A stretch of 64,000 nt of DNA from Pseudomonadota bacterium (GCA_018242215.1 JAFECG010000024.1:1-64000), one strand, 5' to 3'. Shown: positions 9,367-18,732, numbered from the stretch's first letter. Numbers and translations: made by a program. Notes: generated by a model not told the origin, from the sequence alone.

Positions 9367-12300
9367 TCAACCGGGATTGCGCCTCAGGTCGAGTGTGCAC
9401 GGGTAATCCGGGTTAATGCTTTCTGTCCGGATATGCATCGCTCCCGCCGTATGTCCTTCGGCATCGAAACGGGCCAGGCGGCGCCCTTCGGCTTCGTAGG
9501 CGTTAATCGGGAACACCTCGAAGTTGCGACCGCCCGGGTGTGCGACGTGATAGCGGCAGCCGGCGATGGACCGCCTGCTCCAGGTATCGAGCACGTCGAA
9601 TGTCAAAGGCACGTGCGGCGGCACGGTCGGATGCAGCGCCGAGGGCGGCCACCAGGCGCGGTAACGCACGCCGGAGACCATCTCGCCCCAATTGCCCGTC
9701 GAAGCCAGAGGCAGCGGTCGTCCATTGCAGGTCACGACGTAGCGGTCGCCCGTCTGGCCTTTGACCTTGACCTCCACGCGCTCGAGAGACGAATCGACAT
9801 AGCGCGCCGTGCCGCCGGCGATGCTTTCTTCACCAAGCACGTGCCACGGCTCCAACGCCTGCCGGATTTCCAGCGTCAGCGTCTCGGCAGAGATGGTGCC
9901 GAAAAGCGGGAAACGAAATTCGAAATGCGGCCGGAACCATTCGATCTCGATCGGCAAGCTCGCATCCCTCAGATCGGCGACGACATTCGCGAGGTCGGCC
10001 CAGAGGTAATGCGGCAGCATGAAGCGATCGTGCAGCGCCGTTCCCCACCGAACGAGCCTCTGGCGATAAGGCTTCTCCCAAAACATGGCGATGAGAGCGC
10101 GCAATAGAAGTTGCTGCGCGAGGCTCATGCGCGCGTGGGGCGGCATCTCGAAGGATCGAAACTCGACAAGTCCAAGCCGACCGGTCGGGCCGTCAGGCGA
10201 GTAGAGCTTATCGATGCAGATCTCCGCGCGATGCGTGTTGCCCGTGACGTCGACCAAAAGATTTCGGAAGAGACGGTCGACGAGCCAAGGTGGAATGTGC
10301 CCGGCGCCGCGATTTGGCACTTGGGACAGCGCGATCTCCAATTCGTAGAGCGATTCGTGGCGTCCTTCGTCGGCGCGCGGTGCCTGACTCGTTGGGCCGA
10401 GGAACATCCCCGAGAAGACGTAGGAGAGCGCCGGATGGTTCTGCCAATATGATATGACCGACGCCAAAAGATCGGGGCGGCGCAGAAACGGACTGTCGGC
10501 GGGGTTGATGCCACCCAGCACGATGTGGTTGCCGCCGCCCGTTCCCGTGTGGCGGCCGTCGAGCATGAATTTCTCAGCGCAGAGACGCACATCATGCGCT
10601 TCCTCGTATAGCGCGGTCGTAATCGCGACCGAACTTTCCCAGCCCGTCGAAGGGTGAATGTTGACCTCGATGACGCCGGGGTCGGGTGTCACCTTGATGA
10701 CGTTGAGCCGGGCATCCGGTGGCGGATTGTAGCCTTCGACCTGGACGGGCACGCCGGTCTCTTTCGCCGCTTCCTCGACGGCGGCGATCAGCGCCGCGTA
10801 ATCCTCGGCGTCGGTCAGCGGCGGCATGAACACACAAACAGCGTTCGCCCGTGGCTCGACCGTCAACGCTGTCCGAACGGACCCTGCGATCTCCGGCGTG
10901 ATCTCAATCGGGGTGTTGGGCTTTGCTGCTTCCAGCGTCACGACACGCCGCTGTTGCAAAAGAACCGCTCGCTCGGGCAGCGGTTGAGATGCTCCCATCG
11001 GGTCGCGCGGAATGACGTGGGGCTGATCGAGTGCGGCGAGCACGGGAAAGGATTGCAGCGGCAAGCGGAATCCGGCGGGAGAATCGCCAGGGACGAGGAA
11101 AAGATGCTCGCGGCGAAGGGCCCAACGTTCTGTAACCCATCGGCGGCCGCGATCAGCCGTCTGCCAAGCTTGAATGGGCAGGACATAACTTGCGACGGCG
11201 CCAAGGCCGCGATCGAAGACCCGTGCGATCCTTTCTCGCTCAGCCGGGTCTTCGAGCTTGTTGGCACCGACGGTGACGTTGATCGGCAGCTTGCGTTCGG
11301 CCAATAGGAAATGCGCCGGATCTTCATATGCCGGCATGGCGCTGTCCGTCGGCAATCCTAACTTCGCGCAAAGCCCGCGCATCAGCTTATCGGCATCCTC
11401 AACCTGCGCCGGTCGCGCGATGCTTTCGCTGACGATCAGCTCCTGGTTTTCCCAGAGCGGCAGGCCGTCGCCGCGCCAATAGAGAGCGAAAGCCCAGCGC
11501 GGCAACTGTTCGCCCGGGTACCATTTACCCTGCCCATAGTGGAGCAGGCCGCCCGGCGCAAAGCGGTGCTGCAGACGGCGAATGAGTTCATCGGCATAAC
11601 GACGTTTCGTCGGCCCGACCGCGGCGGTGTTCCATTCGGCGCCTTCCATGTCGTCGGCGGAGACGAACGTCGGCTCGCCGCCCATGCTCAGGCGCACGTC
11701 ACCCTTGGCGAGGCGCTCATCGACGCGTTTGCCGCTCTCCACGATCGTCGCCCACGTCTCATCATCGTAGGGCTTCGTCACGCGCGGTGTTTCGCGAATG
11801 CGCGTGACGGCCATCTTGAAGTCGAACGCGACCTCCGCCTTCGAGTGGCCGCCGCTGATCGGCGCGGCGCTGATAGGATGTGGCGTGGCGGCGAGCGGAA
11901 TGTGGCCCTCGCCCGCCAAGAGGCCGGATGTGGCGTCGAGTCCGATCCAACCAGCGCCCGGAATATAGACCTCCGTCCAGGCGTGGAGGTCGGTGAAATC
12001 CGTATCGGCACCGGCCGGGCCGTCGAGCGGCTTCACATCGGGTTTCAACTGAATGAGGTAGCCCGAGACGAAGCGCGCGGCGAGACCGACATTGCGCATC
12101 ACCTGCGTCAGCAGCCAAGCGCTGTCGCGACACGATCCTGACGCCTTCGTCAGGGTTTCTTCCGGCGTCTGGACGCCCGGCTCCATCCGAATGAGGTAGC
12201 CGACGTCGCCTTGAACCATGCGATTGAGGTCGCAGATGAAATCGATCGTCGTCTGCGGCTTGCGGCTGATTTTCTCGAGATAGCGCTTCAGAGCCGGCCC

Positions 12301-12669
12301 GACGGCATCGGGTACGAGGTAGGGTGCCAAATCCTTTTTCAGCAGGTCGTCATACGCGAACGGCCAATCCTTCGCAGCCTCCTCGATGAAGAAATCGAAC
12401 GGATTGATGACGGCCATGTCGGCAACGAGATCAACCGTGACTGAGAATTCCGTCGTCTCCTCCGGAATGACGACACGGCCAAGAAAATTGCCGAACGGAT
12501 CCTGTTGCCAATTGAGAAAGTGCGTCTTCGGCGTGAGCGTGAGCGAATAGCTCAGGATCGGTGTTCGACAGTGGGGCGCCGGACGGAGGCGAATGACTTG
12601 CGGCCCCATACTTACCCGTCGATCGTAGCGGTAGCTCGTTTGATGGGTCAGCGCGACGTGGAGGACCAT
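9367..12669 (-). CDS. Large transglutaminase-like / DUF2126 protein
   Basis: This is a protein of about 1100 aa. The first 300 residues form a transglutaminase-like domain with Cys in GSCRDSAWLL, His in DLHAWTEVYIPG and Asp in IGLDATSG. The remaining 800 residues match DUF2126 (for example EPTFVSADDMEG, HYGQGKWYPGEQLPRW and TGTGGGNHIVLGG), a region related to glutamine-synthetase-like amidoligases. The start is set at ATG 12669 (MVLHVALTHQTSYRYDR). The 47 codons upstream are open but lack family features. It lies 152 bp upstream of the ATP-grasp/alpha-E gene on the same strand, so a shared transcript is likely. Confidence 0.87.
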   Translation of the reverse strand: MVLHVALTHQTSYRYDRRVSMGPQVIRLRPAPHCRTPILSYSLTLTPKTHFLNWQQDPFGNFLGRVVIPEETTEFSVTVDLVADMAVINPFDFFIEEAAKDWPFAYDDLLKKDLAPYLVPDAVGPALKRYLEKISRKPQTTIDFICDLNRMVQGDVGYLIRMEPGVQTPEETLTKASGSCRDSAWLLTQVMRNVGLAARFVSGYLIQLKPDVKPLDGPAGADTDFTDLHAWTEVYIPGAGWIGLDATSGLLAGEGHIPLAATPHPISAAPISGGHSKAEVAFDFKMAVTRIRETPRVTKPYDDETWATIVESGKRVDERLAKGDVRLSMGGEPTFVSADDMEGAEWNTAAVGPTKRRYADELIRRLQHRFAPGGLLHYGQGKWYPGEQLPRWAFALYWRGDGLPLWENQELIVSESIARPAQVEDADKLMRGLCAKLGLPTDSAMPAYEDPAHFLLAERKLPINVTVGANKLEDPAERERIARVFDRGLGAVASYVLPIQAWQTADRGRRWVTERWALRREHLFLVPGDSPAGFRLPLQSFPVLAALDQPHVIPRDPMGASQPLPERAVLLQQRRVVTLEAAKPNTPIEITPEIAGSVRTALTVEPRANAVCVFMPPLTDAEDYAALIAAVEEAAKETGVPVQVEGYNPPPDARLNVIKVTPDPGVIEVNIHPSTGWESSVAITTALYEEAHDVRLCAEKFMLDGRHTGTGGGNHIVLGGINPADSPFLRRPDLLASVISYWQNHPALSYVFSGMFLGPTSQAPRADEGRHESLYELEIALSQVPNRGAGHIPPWLVDRLFRNLLVDVTGNTHRAEICIDKLYSPDGPTGRLGLVEFRSFEMPPHARMSLAQQLLLRALIAMFWEKPYRQRLVRWGTALHDRFMLPHYLWADLANVVADLRDASLPIEIEWFRPHFEFRFPLFGTISAETLTLEIRQALEPWHVLGEESIAGGTARYVDSSLERVEVKVKGQTGDRYVVTCNGRPLPLASTGNWGEMVSGVRYRAWWPPSALHPTVPPHVPLTFDVLDTWSRRSIAGCRYHVAHPGGRNFEVFPINAYEAEGRRLARFDAEGHTAGAMHIRTESINPDYPCTLDLRRNPG

Positions 12670-12987
12670 GGATGCGGCAGTATCCCTGTTTGATCTCGCG
12701 AGGAACGCTACTCGAGACGGCGCACGGCAACGAAATACGCCCAATTGCGTTACCGGGCGGAAACTTGTGGTACAAGCGCGCGACAGCCTAAAAACTGCCC
12801 AGGAAAGCATTCTGCCGCAGGTTTAGGCAGGTTGCTAAAGAATTGGGGGGCTCTGTGCGATTTATAAGGGCAACTGCGTGGTTATTGGCAAAATCGTAGA
12901 AACAGACATCGCGTTGCCATCGCAGCAGTTCTCGGCGCGGCTCGCGACCGACTGGGCCTCGCTCGTCACGTCTTATCGGTATTCGGA
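12670..12987. other. Divergent intergenic region (318 bp)
   Basis: This spacer separates the minus-strand DUF2126 gene from the plus-strand metallopeptidase and must hold promoters for both. I see no tRNA, strong hairpin or convincing -35/-10 pair. The pair of GCAGG-containing copies around 12821-12835 is too short to interpret. Confidence 0.4.
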
Positions 12988-14070
12988 ATGAAGAATTTCG
13001 CCTGCTCGAACTGCGGAAACACCGTCTATTTCGAGAATGTCAAATGCATGCAATGCGGTAGCACGCTGGGATTCGATAGCGAGGACCTCGCCGTCGTGGC
13101 GATCACGGATGCGGGATCGAGCGAGGCCACGCCGGAGGTTCCGATTTTCCGTAAGGTCAGCGCTCGTCCTGATGAAGGACTTCTGCGCTATTGCGCGAAT
13201 GCCGAATTCGGCGTCTGCAATTGGTTGACGCCTGCGGGCGAAAGCAACGTATTCTGCAAGGCCTGCGATCTCAACCGCCTCATTCCCAATCTTTCCGAAT
13301 CCGGCAGCTTGCTCGCATGGCGCGCGCTGGAACACGCAAAGAAACGCCTCGTCTATTCGTTGATGCGGTTCGGGCTGCCCTTCGACGGTACTGCTTCAAC
13401 CAAAGGTCCGCTGACCTTCGATTTCGTGCGGAACGCGCTGACAGGCCATCTCGACGGCGTCGTCACGATCGACGTCAGCGAGGCCGATGCGGTCGAGCGC
13501 GAGAGGCAGCGCCAGCAGTTCGACGAACCCTATCGTTCACTCCTCGGGCATCTTCGTCATGAGAGCGGACATTACTATTGGATGGTTCTCGTCGAGGAAG
13601 GCGGCCGGCTCGATGAATTCCGTAAGATCTTCGGCGACGAGCGGGAGGATTATGATGCCGCGCTCTCGCGCCATCACGGCACCGGGCCGGCTCCAGACTG
13701 GCAAGAAAAACACGTTTCTGCCTACGCTAGCGCGCATCCCTGGGAAGATTGGGCCGAGACATGGGCACATTATCTCCACATGGTCGACGCGCTCGATACG
13801 GCCGCGGCTGAAGGCATGGAAGGGCACGGTCTGCGGCTGGATCTGCGTGACGACATTTATTCGGGCGTGACCTTCGAAGCTCTGATGGCGCGCTGGATTC
13901 CACTGACGATTGCCTTGAACAGCTTCAGCCGCAGCATGGGGCACGACGATTTCTATCCCTTCGTAATTCCGAAGCCTGCCTACGCCAAGCTGGCGTTCGT
14001 GCATCGCGTTATCCACGCACACACCGAGCAGGCCGCAACCACCGGCAAAACTTTAAACTTGACTCTATAA
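12988..14070 (+). CDS. Zinc-ribbon putative zinc-binding metallopeptidase (Peptidase_Mx type)
   Basis: This 360-aa protein has two N-terminal zinc-knuckle pairs: Cys6/Cys9 with Cys20/Cys23, and Cys69/Cys77 with Cys90/Cys93. A metallopeptidase-like domain follows, with HESGH at residues 191-195 and a downstream helical region (HPWEDWAETWAHYLHM). This matches the family annotated as putative zinc-binding metallopeptidase. There is no signal peptide. It is divergently transcribed from the transglutaminase/ATP-grasp cluster, and such a peptidase beside that cluster may process its product. That link is inference. Confidence 0.8.
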   Translation: MKNFACSNCGNTVYFENVKCMQCGSTLGFDSEDLAVVAITDAGSSEATPEVPIFRKVSARPDEGLLRYCANAEFGVCNWLTPAGESNVFCKACDLNRLIPNLSESGSLLAWRALEHAKKRLVYSLMRFGLPFDGTASTKGPLTFDFVRNALTGHLDGVVTIDVSEADAVERERQRQQFDEPYRSLLGHLRHESGHYYWMVLVEEGGRLDEFRKIFGDEREDYDAALSRHHGTGPAPDWQEKHVSAYASAHPWEDWAETWAHYLHMVDALDTAAAEGMEGHGLRLDLRDDIYSGVTFEALMARWIPLTIALNSFSRSMGHDDFYPFVIPKPAYAKLAFVHRVIHAHTEQAATTGKTLNLTL

Positions 14071-14139
14071 GTATAGATTAGCTTAATGGCACATCTGCCA
14101 TTTGCGGGGCCTTGAACCCCGATACTGTGGAGAAAAGCC

Positions 14140-14325
14140 ATGAGACGCTCGCACCTTGCCGGTGAGCGATTGGATGCGCGCGATATGTCGAGCGCCGTCC
14201 TTGCCGCTTCGATGTTCGCCGCATCCGTCGGAATGATCTGGGATCTGGCAACGGGCCATGCATCTGCCTTCGACCGTATGCTCGCGAACCTCTCCGAGGA
14301 CCGGGACGCCGAGGACGAATTCTGA
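14140..14325 (+). CDS. Small hypothetical protein (61 aa)
   Basis: This short frame starts at ATG 14140 after a good GGAG ribosome-binding site (GTGGAGAAAAGCC). It encodes a basic N-terminus, a hydrophobic middle (about residues 17-37) and an acidic tail ending EDRDAEDEF. It lies 58 bp upstream of the next gene in the same direction, at the head of the haem locus. No family is recognised and it could be a chance frame, but the ribosome-binding site and high-GC codon pattern favour a real gene. Confidence 0.4.
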   Translation: MRRSHLAGERLDARDMSSAVLAASMFAASVGMIWDLATGHASAFDRMLANLSEDRDAEDEF

Positions 14326-14383
14326 CCGTCGCAGAACAGACAGCTTCTTTCCTTCCCCCAGATCAACGCGCGGATAGATCCTC

Positions 14384-14944
14384 ATGCGGAACAAACTCCC
14401 GAAATCAGAATCCGGCCCGGCAGCAAGCGAAGAGGTTTGTGCGGGACATGCCCTTGGATTCCCGCTTCGCAGCGAACTTGGATTTTCTCCGATCGAGAAC
14501 CTCACGGTCGATGTGTTCCGCGCCGCCTGTGAAATCTACACGAGTGGATCGGCGCAGCCGTGGGAAATCGCGCACAAGATCGCGGACGAAAATCTCGGCG
14601 CCATCGAGGGCCCCCTTTTCGTGGCGCGCGTCACTGCGCTCCTGCGCGCGCTTCGCTCGGAGCGTAACATCGGCTTTTCCTATCTGAGCATCGGCTGCCA
14701 ACACATATCACCAGATGAACTCGCCATTGCGGGACTTCTGAAGGCGGTGCGCGTGCGCGATGCGCTCGGCATTCGGCGAGGCCTCACGCTGGCACTGGAC
14801 AAATCGCGGACGTCTGCGCGAACCGAGGCGGCAGCCCGCGCGCTTGGCGCCCTTCAGCTGCAGCTTTCGACGTCGAAGGGCGAGAGCGGCGCCGACGTCC
14901 AGGATCTCCAGACCCAAACCGTCCAGGCCATCTATCTTCACTGA
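14384..14944 (+). CDS. Hypothetical protein upstream of hemP
   Basis: This is a 186-aa soluble-looking protein with no signal peptide or membrane span. The middle (about residues 40-100) is predicted mostly helical, and it is rich in Ala/Leu/Arg towards the end. I do not recognise the family. It ends 17 bp before hemP and shares strand and spacing with the haem genes, so it is probably co-transcribed. A role in haem uptake or its control is only suggested by context. Confidence 0.65.
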   Translation: MRNKLPKSESGPAASEEVCAGHALGFPLRSELGFSPIENLTVDVFRAACEIYTSGSAQPWEIAHKIADENLGAIEGPLFVARVTALLRALRSERNIGFSYLSIGCQHISPDELAIAGLLKAVRVRDALGIRRGLTLALDKSRTSARTEAAARALGALQLQLSTSKGESGADVQDLQTQTVQAIYLH

Positions 14945-14961
14945 CGTGGACGTCGACCGAC

Positions 14962-15222
14962 ATGTCCGCCTCGACCTTCATTGTATCGAATCTGCGTATG
15001 CCGCCCAAAAAGACGCTTTCTCTTCCTGTCCTGCGCCAAGGAAGCCACGACGCTAGCCTGTTCACACCCGCGCCCGATTGGCAGCAAAGTCTACAAGGTT
15101 CGAACGTCCGATATCGCGTCGATGAACTGCTGAAGGGCGGGCGAGAGGCCGTCCTTGTCCATCGCGGCCAAGAATATCGCCTGCGGATCACGTCCACGGG
15201 AAAACTCATCCTGACGAAATAA
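14962..15222 (+). CDS. hemP: Hemin uptake protein HemP/HmuP
   Basis: This is an 86-aa protein. The C-terminal about 40 residues match the HemP family: VDELLKGGREAVLVHRGQ, then YRLRITSTGKLILTK, with the family's closing RLR...GKLILTK signature. In rhizobia HmuP is a small activator of haem-uptake gene expression under iron limitation. The N-terminus is longer than usual; an internal ATG at codon 13 (MPPKKT) is an alternative start. It lies directly upstream of hmuT. Confidence 0.88.
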   Translation: MSASTFIVSNLRMPPKKTLSLPVLRQGSHDASLFTPAPDWQQSLQGSNVRYRVDELLKGGREAVLVHRGQEYRLRITSTGKLILTK

Positions 15223-15258
15223 CACTACTCACTCGCATTCAGCCGGGGACATTTATCA

Positions 15259-16170
15259 ATGCGCGTCGCCACACGTCTTTTCATAACTGGGGGTGCAGCA
15301 CTTCTATTGGGCGCAGTACCGTTCGGAAGTGACCATGCCTTCGCCGCCGACCCGTCGGCAGTGGCATCCGCGCCCCGCATTCTATCGATCGGCGGCGACA
15401 TCACGGAAATTCTTTATGATCTCGGCCAGCAGGACAAACTCGTAGCCGTGGATACGACGAGCCAATATCCTGCCGATGCCCTTAAGAACAAGAAATCCGT
15501 CGGTTATATGCGTGCGCTCTCGGCGGAAGGCGTTCTTTCCGTCAACCCGACACTCATCATCGCGTCCGAGGAAGCCGGTCCGCCGGAGGTCGTCAGCGCC
15601 TTGAAGAGCAGTGGCGTCCGCTACATTGCCATCGATGACAAGCCGACGGCCGACGGCGTTCCCGTGAAGATCCGTCACGTCGGAAACCTCGTCGGTGCCG
15701 ACAACGCAGCTCAGGCGCTCGCTGCAAAAATCGAGACGGAGTTTGCAGCGCTCAAAGCCGCACGCAAAGATATCAAGACCCGGAAGAAGGTGCTTTTCAT
15801 CCTTGCGATTCAAAATGGGCGGGCGACTGTGGCCGGAGCGGGAACTGCAGCCGATTCCATCATGCAGCTCGCCGGTGCGGACAACGCGGCCGTCGGCGTT
15901 TCCGGCTACAAACCCGTCAGTGACGAGCAGCTAACGGAATTCGCCCCCGAAGCCGTCGTCGTCATGCGCCGTGGCGAAAGCGATCAACATAAGGCCGAAC
16001 AGGCGCTGACCATCGCCGGTCTCAGGCAGTCGCCGGCCGCAAAGACCAATAGTCTTGTCGAGATGGACGGCCTTTATCTCTTGGGCTTCGGCCCGCGGGC
16101 ACCGTCCGCCGCGCGCGATTTGATGAAGGCCATCTACCCGGAGGCAGGTCAAGCTGCCACAATGCCGTGA
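15259..16170 (+). CDS. hmuT: Haem ABC transporter periplasmic binding protein HmuT
   Basis: This 303-aa protein has a Sec signal peptide (residues about 1-29, ending HAFAADP) and no lipobox. The mature part is a class-III (BtuF/FhuD-like) periplasmic binding protein with the opening RILSIGGDITEILYDLGQ, a helical backbone, and a closing GPRAPSAARDL. It should capture haem in the periplasm and pass it to HmuUV. Its TGA overlaps the GTG start of hmuU. Confidence 0.93.
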   Translation: MRVATRLFITGGAALLLGAVPFGSDHAFAADPSAVASAPRILSIGGDITEILYDLGQQDKLVAVDTTSQYPADALKNKKSVGYMRALSAEGVLSVNPTLIIASEEAGPPEVVSALKSSGVRYIAIDDKPTADGVPVKIRHVGNLVGADNAAQALAAKIETEFAALKAARKDIKTRKKVLFILAIQNGRATVAGAGTAADSIMQLAGADNAAVGVSGYKPVSDEQLTEFAPEAVVVMRRGESDQHKAEQALTIAGLRQSPAAKTNSLVEMDGLYLLGFGPRAPSAARDLMKAIYPEAGQAATMP

Positions 16171-17255
16171 CGATCGCCGATAGCAAGCTCAAGTCGGCGA
16201 CGGTGACACCTTCCAGACCGTCGCGAAGCAGCGTCTTCATCGCGCTTACAGCTCTGTTGTTTTTTGTAGCGCTTCTGTCGCTCGCTATCGGGCCGACAGG
16301 AATTTCTCTGCACGCATTGCCCCGCGCGCTAGCGGCGTATCTCGGTTATGCTTCCGATTCCGCGGCGGAGCGCGACCGCCTCGTGCTGATTGATCTCCGA
16401 TTGCCGCGTACTCTTCTCGCGGCTTTCGTCGGCGCGGCTCTCGCCACCTCCGGAGCAATGATGCAGGGCCTTTTTCGCAATCCATTGGCCGATCCCGGAC
16501 TTATTGGCGTGTCATCAGGAGCGGCCTTGGCAGCGATCGCAACTATTGTACTCGGGCACGGCATCGCCGCGTCGCTTATCTGGCCGTTGGGAATTTACGC
16601 GCTGCCGCTCGCGGCTTTCGTCGGCGGTCTCATTACAACGCTCATTCTCGTCGCGATCGCGGGGCGTCATGGCCAACTTGCGGTCGGAACTCTGCTCCTC
16701 GCCGGTATCGCGGTCGGAGCGCTCGCGGGTTCCATCAGCGGCTTCATCGCATATGCGAGCGACGATCGGGAACTTCGGGATTTGACGCTCTGGTCGATGG
16801 GCAGTTTATCGGGAGCGAGTTGGCAAAAGGTGTTTGCAGTAACGCCATTTGCGCTTGCGATAGGGCTCATCATTCCGCGTCTCACGCGCGGGCTCAACGG
16901 CTTTCTCCTGGGAGAAGCAGAAGCCCTGCACCTCGGGATCGATACGGAGCAGATCAAGCGCCTGACCATTGCTACAACCGCGGCGGCTGTCGGCGCCGCC
17001 GTAGCGGTCGCGGGCGTCATAGGATTCGTCGGTCTCGTGGTGCCGCATGTCATGCGCTTGATTTCCGGGCCGGACAATCGAATTGTCCTTCCAGGTAGCG
17101 CGCTTCTCGGAGCAATACTCGTCATGGTCGCCGACATGATCGCGCGCATGGCCGTACGTCCGGCGGAACTTCCCATCGGCATCGTGCTTGCGCTCATCGG
17201 AGCGCCCGTTTTTCTGCATCTCGTCCTGAGACGCGGCATGGGCGGATGGGAGTGA
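16167..17255 (+). CDS. hmuU: Haem ABC transporter permease HmuU
   Basis: This is a FecCD-family permease of 362 aa with about nine or ten hydrophobic segments. It carries the family stretches RLPRTLLAAFVGAALATSGA, MMQGLFRNPLADPGLIGV and GLVVPHVMRLISG. The start is a GTG overlapping the hmuT stop (GTGA), a typical coupling signal. It forms the membrane channel with HmuV as ATPase. Confidence 0.94.
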   Translation: MTIADSKLKSATVTPSRPSRSSVFIALTALLFFVALLSLAIGPTGISLHALPRALAAYLGYASDSAAERDRLVLIDLRLPRTLLAAFVGAALATSGAMMQGLFRNPLADPGLIGVSSGAALAAIATIVLGHGIAASLIWPLGIYALPLAAFVGGLITTLILVAIAGRHGQLAVGTLLLAGIAVGALAGSISGFIAYASDDRELRDLTLWSMGSLSGASWQKVFAVTPFALAIGLIIPRLTRGLNGFLLGEAEALHLGIDTEQIKRLTIATTAAAVGAAVAVAGVIGFVGLVVPHVMRLISGPDNRIVLPGSALLGAILVMVADMIARMAVRPAELPIGIVLALIGAPVFLHLVLRRGMGGWE

Positions 17256-18082
17256 GCGCGATGCTCGAAGCGCAACATGTCACCGTCCGGCGCGGCACCA
17301 AGGTTCTTCTCGCCGATGCGTCTCTTGCGATCGTTCCGGGAAAGCTCACGGCTATCATCGGACCGAACGGCGCCGGGAAATCGACGTTGCTTCGCGTCAT
17401 GGCGGGAGAACTTCGGCCCAGCGAGGGTGCCGTTTCACTCGACGGCAGAGACATCCGCGATATTCCGGTGGCGCGTCTTGCGACCCGACGGTCGGTCGTG
17501 GCGCAATCGACTAATCTTTCATTTCCATTCACCGTGCTTGAAGTCGTCATGTTGGGCGCCATAGTTCCTGGCTTCGGCGTCAAAGACCCAGAGGCTGCGG
17601 CGGCCGCGCGCGATGCGCTCGCAGCAGTGGGGTTGAGAACGTTAGAAAACCGTATGCTTCATGAACTTTCGGGCGGCGAGCGCCAACGTGTTCATATCGC
17701 GCGGGCGTTGTGTCAGTTACACACGGCCCCGCGCCGTCCTGGAGAAACGGCGGCGCTTTTGCTCGATGAACCGACGGCCAGTCTCGACCTCAAACACCAA
17801 GACGGTGTTCTCACGGTCGTCAAAGAGCAGTCACAAAGCGGCCGGGCAGTGATGCTTGTTATTCATGATCTCAATCTCGCCGCGGCTTTCGCCGATGAGG
17901 TCGTGCTGATGGCCGACGGCCGAATTGTCGGACGAGGTACACCCGATGAAGTCTTGAATGATGACCTTCTCAGCCACACCTTCGGGTGTCGATTGCGGAT
18001 CGTGGCGTCCGGAGATGGCAGGCGACTGGTTCTGCCCGCGGCAATCGCCCGCAGAGCGAGAACGGGAGCAGCAGCAGGATGA
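17246..18082 (+). CDS. hmuV: Haem ABC transporter ATP-binding protein HmuV
   Basis: This is an ABC ATPase of 278 aa with Walker A GPNGAGKST, signature LSGGERQRVHIARAL, Walker B ALLLDEPTASLD, and a switch His in VIHDLN. It overlaps hmuU by 10 bp; an internal ATG at 17261 is an alternative start. The sequence type is that of haem and siderophore importers. It is the fourth gene of the hemP-hmuTUV operon. Confidence 0.94.
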   Translation: MGVSAMLEAQHVTVRRGTKVLLADASLAIVPGKLTAIIGPNGAGKSTLLRVMAGELRPSEGAVSLDGRDIRDIPVARLATRRSVVAQSTNLSFPFTVLEVVMLGAIVPGFGVKDPEAAAAARDALAAVGLRTLENRMLHELSGGERQRVHIARALCQLHTAPRRPGETAALLLDEPTASLDLKHQDGVLTVVKEQSQSGRAVMLVIHDLNLAAAFADEVVLMADGRIVGRGTPDEVLNDDLLSHTFGCRLRIVASGDGRRLVLPAAIARRARTGAAAG

Positions 18083-18480
18083 TGACATTACCCGATGAGA
18101 TCCATCATACCGGGGTGGCCGTGCCATTGGCTATTCCCGTCTTGATTTCAACGGATATCGAGCGGGCAGCAGAGACGTATGGCAGCAAAGGATTTGCTGT
18201 CGTGAACGCCGCACACAATTATCTCATTCTGCGCAGGCGCGCGGTCGAGCTGCACATTTCGAGCGTCGCGCAAATTCCGGAGCCTCAATGCGTCTCTGCA
18301 TACATTCGTGTAAACGACGTCGACGAATGGCACTTGGCGTTTAAAAACGGCAGCTCAAAACGCCTTTCGGGGGTCGAGGACAAGCCGTGGGGCATGCGTG
18401 AATTCCATTTCGTCGATGATGACGGCAATCTGCTCAATATCGGACAGATGTTGCCAGCACACGTGAGAATGGACGCATAA
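18079..18480 (+). CDS. VOC-superfamily (glyoxalase/bleomycin-resistance-like) protein
   Basis: This 133-aa protein has a single VOC-type module. It opens with AIPVLISTDIERAAETYGSKGF, and the C-terminal HFVDDDGNLLNIGQ resembles the bleomycin-binding/glyoxalase fold. ATG 18079 overlaps the hmuV stop, so it is read as the last gene of the hmu transcript; ATG 18082 is also possible. Proteins of this fold bind metals or drugs by sequestration. No role in haem handling is established. Confidence 0.75.
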   Translation: MMTLPDEIHHTGVAVPLAIPVLISTDIERAAETYGSKGFAVVNAAHNYLILRRRAVELHISSVAQIPEPQCVSAYIRVNDVDEWHLAFKNGSSKRLSGVEDKPWGMREFHFVDDDGNLLNIGQMLPAHVRMDA

Positions 18481-18496
18481 ACCGCCGCATATAATG

Positions 18497-18525
18497 TTGA
18501 CTTTTTATGTGCACAATTTTAGTGT
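18497..18525 (+). promoter_or_regulatory. Candidate sigma-70 promoter of the haem-degradation unit
   Basis: TTGACT at 18497-18502 is followed after 17 bp by TAGTGT at 18520-18525. The spacer contains the perfect octamer palindrome TGTGCACA (18508-18515), which could be an operator. It lies about 200 bp upstream of the monooxygenase gene. No Irr (ICE) or RirA box is recognisable by eye. Confidence 0.35.
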
Positions 18526-18660
18526 TCCGCGGCTGCGCATAAAGGGGGCCTTGTCGGGCCGCGCATCCGAGAACCATCTTCGCGCGCAGCAGATTTCTGG
18601 ATCTAGAATGCGTCTTGGAGCACACTGACTTCCCGTGTCGTCGCCGCTCTAAGATCGTAG

Positions 18661-18706
18661 ACAGCGGGCCGGATCCGCAAAGAAATCCCAGCTCCCGGCC
18701 CGCTGT
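18661..18706 (+). promoter_or_regulatory. Long perfect stem-loop in the leader of the monooxygenase gene
   Basis: A perfect 12-bp inverted repeat is formed by ACAGCGGGCCGG (18661-18672) and CCGGCCCGCTGT (18695-18706). It has a 22-nt loop and is followed by TTTC. It sits 26 bp before the monooxygenase ATG. It could be a weak intrinsic terminator or attenuator, or an mRNA-stabilising leader hairpin. Confidence 0.6.
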
Positions 18707-18732
18707 TTCATGTCACAACGAGGTGCTCCCAC

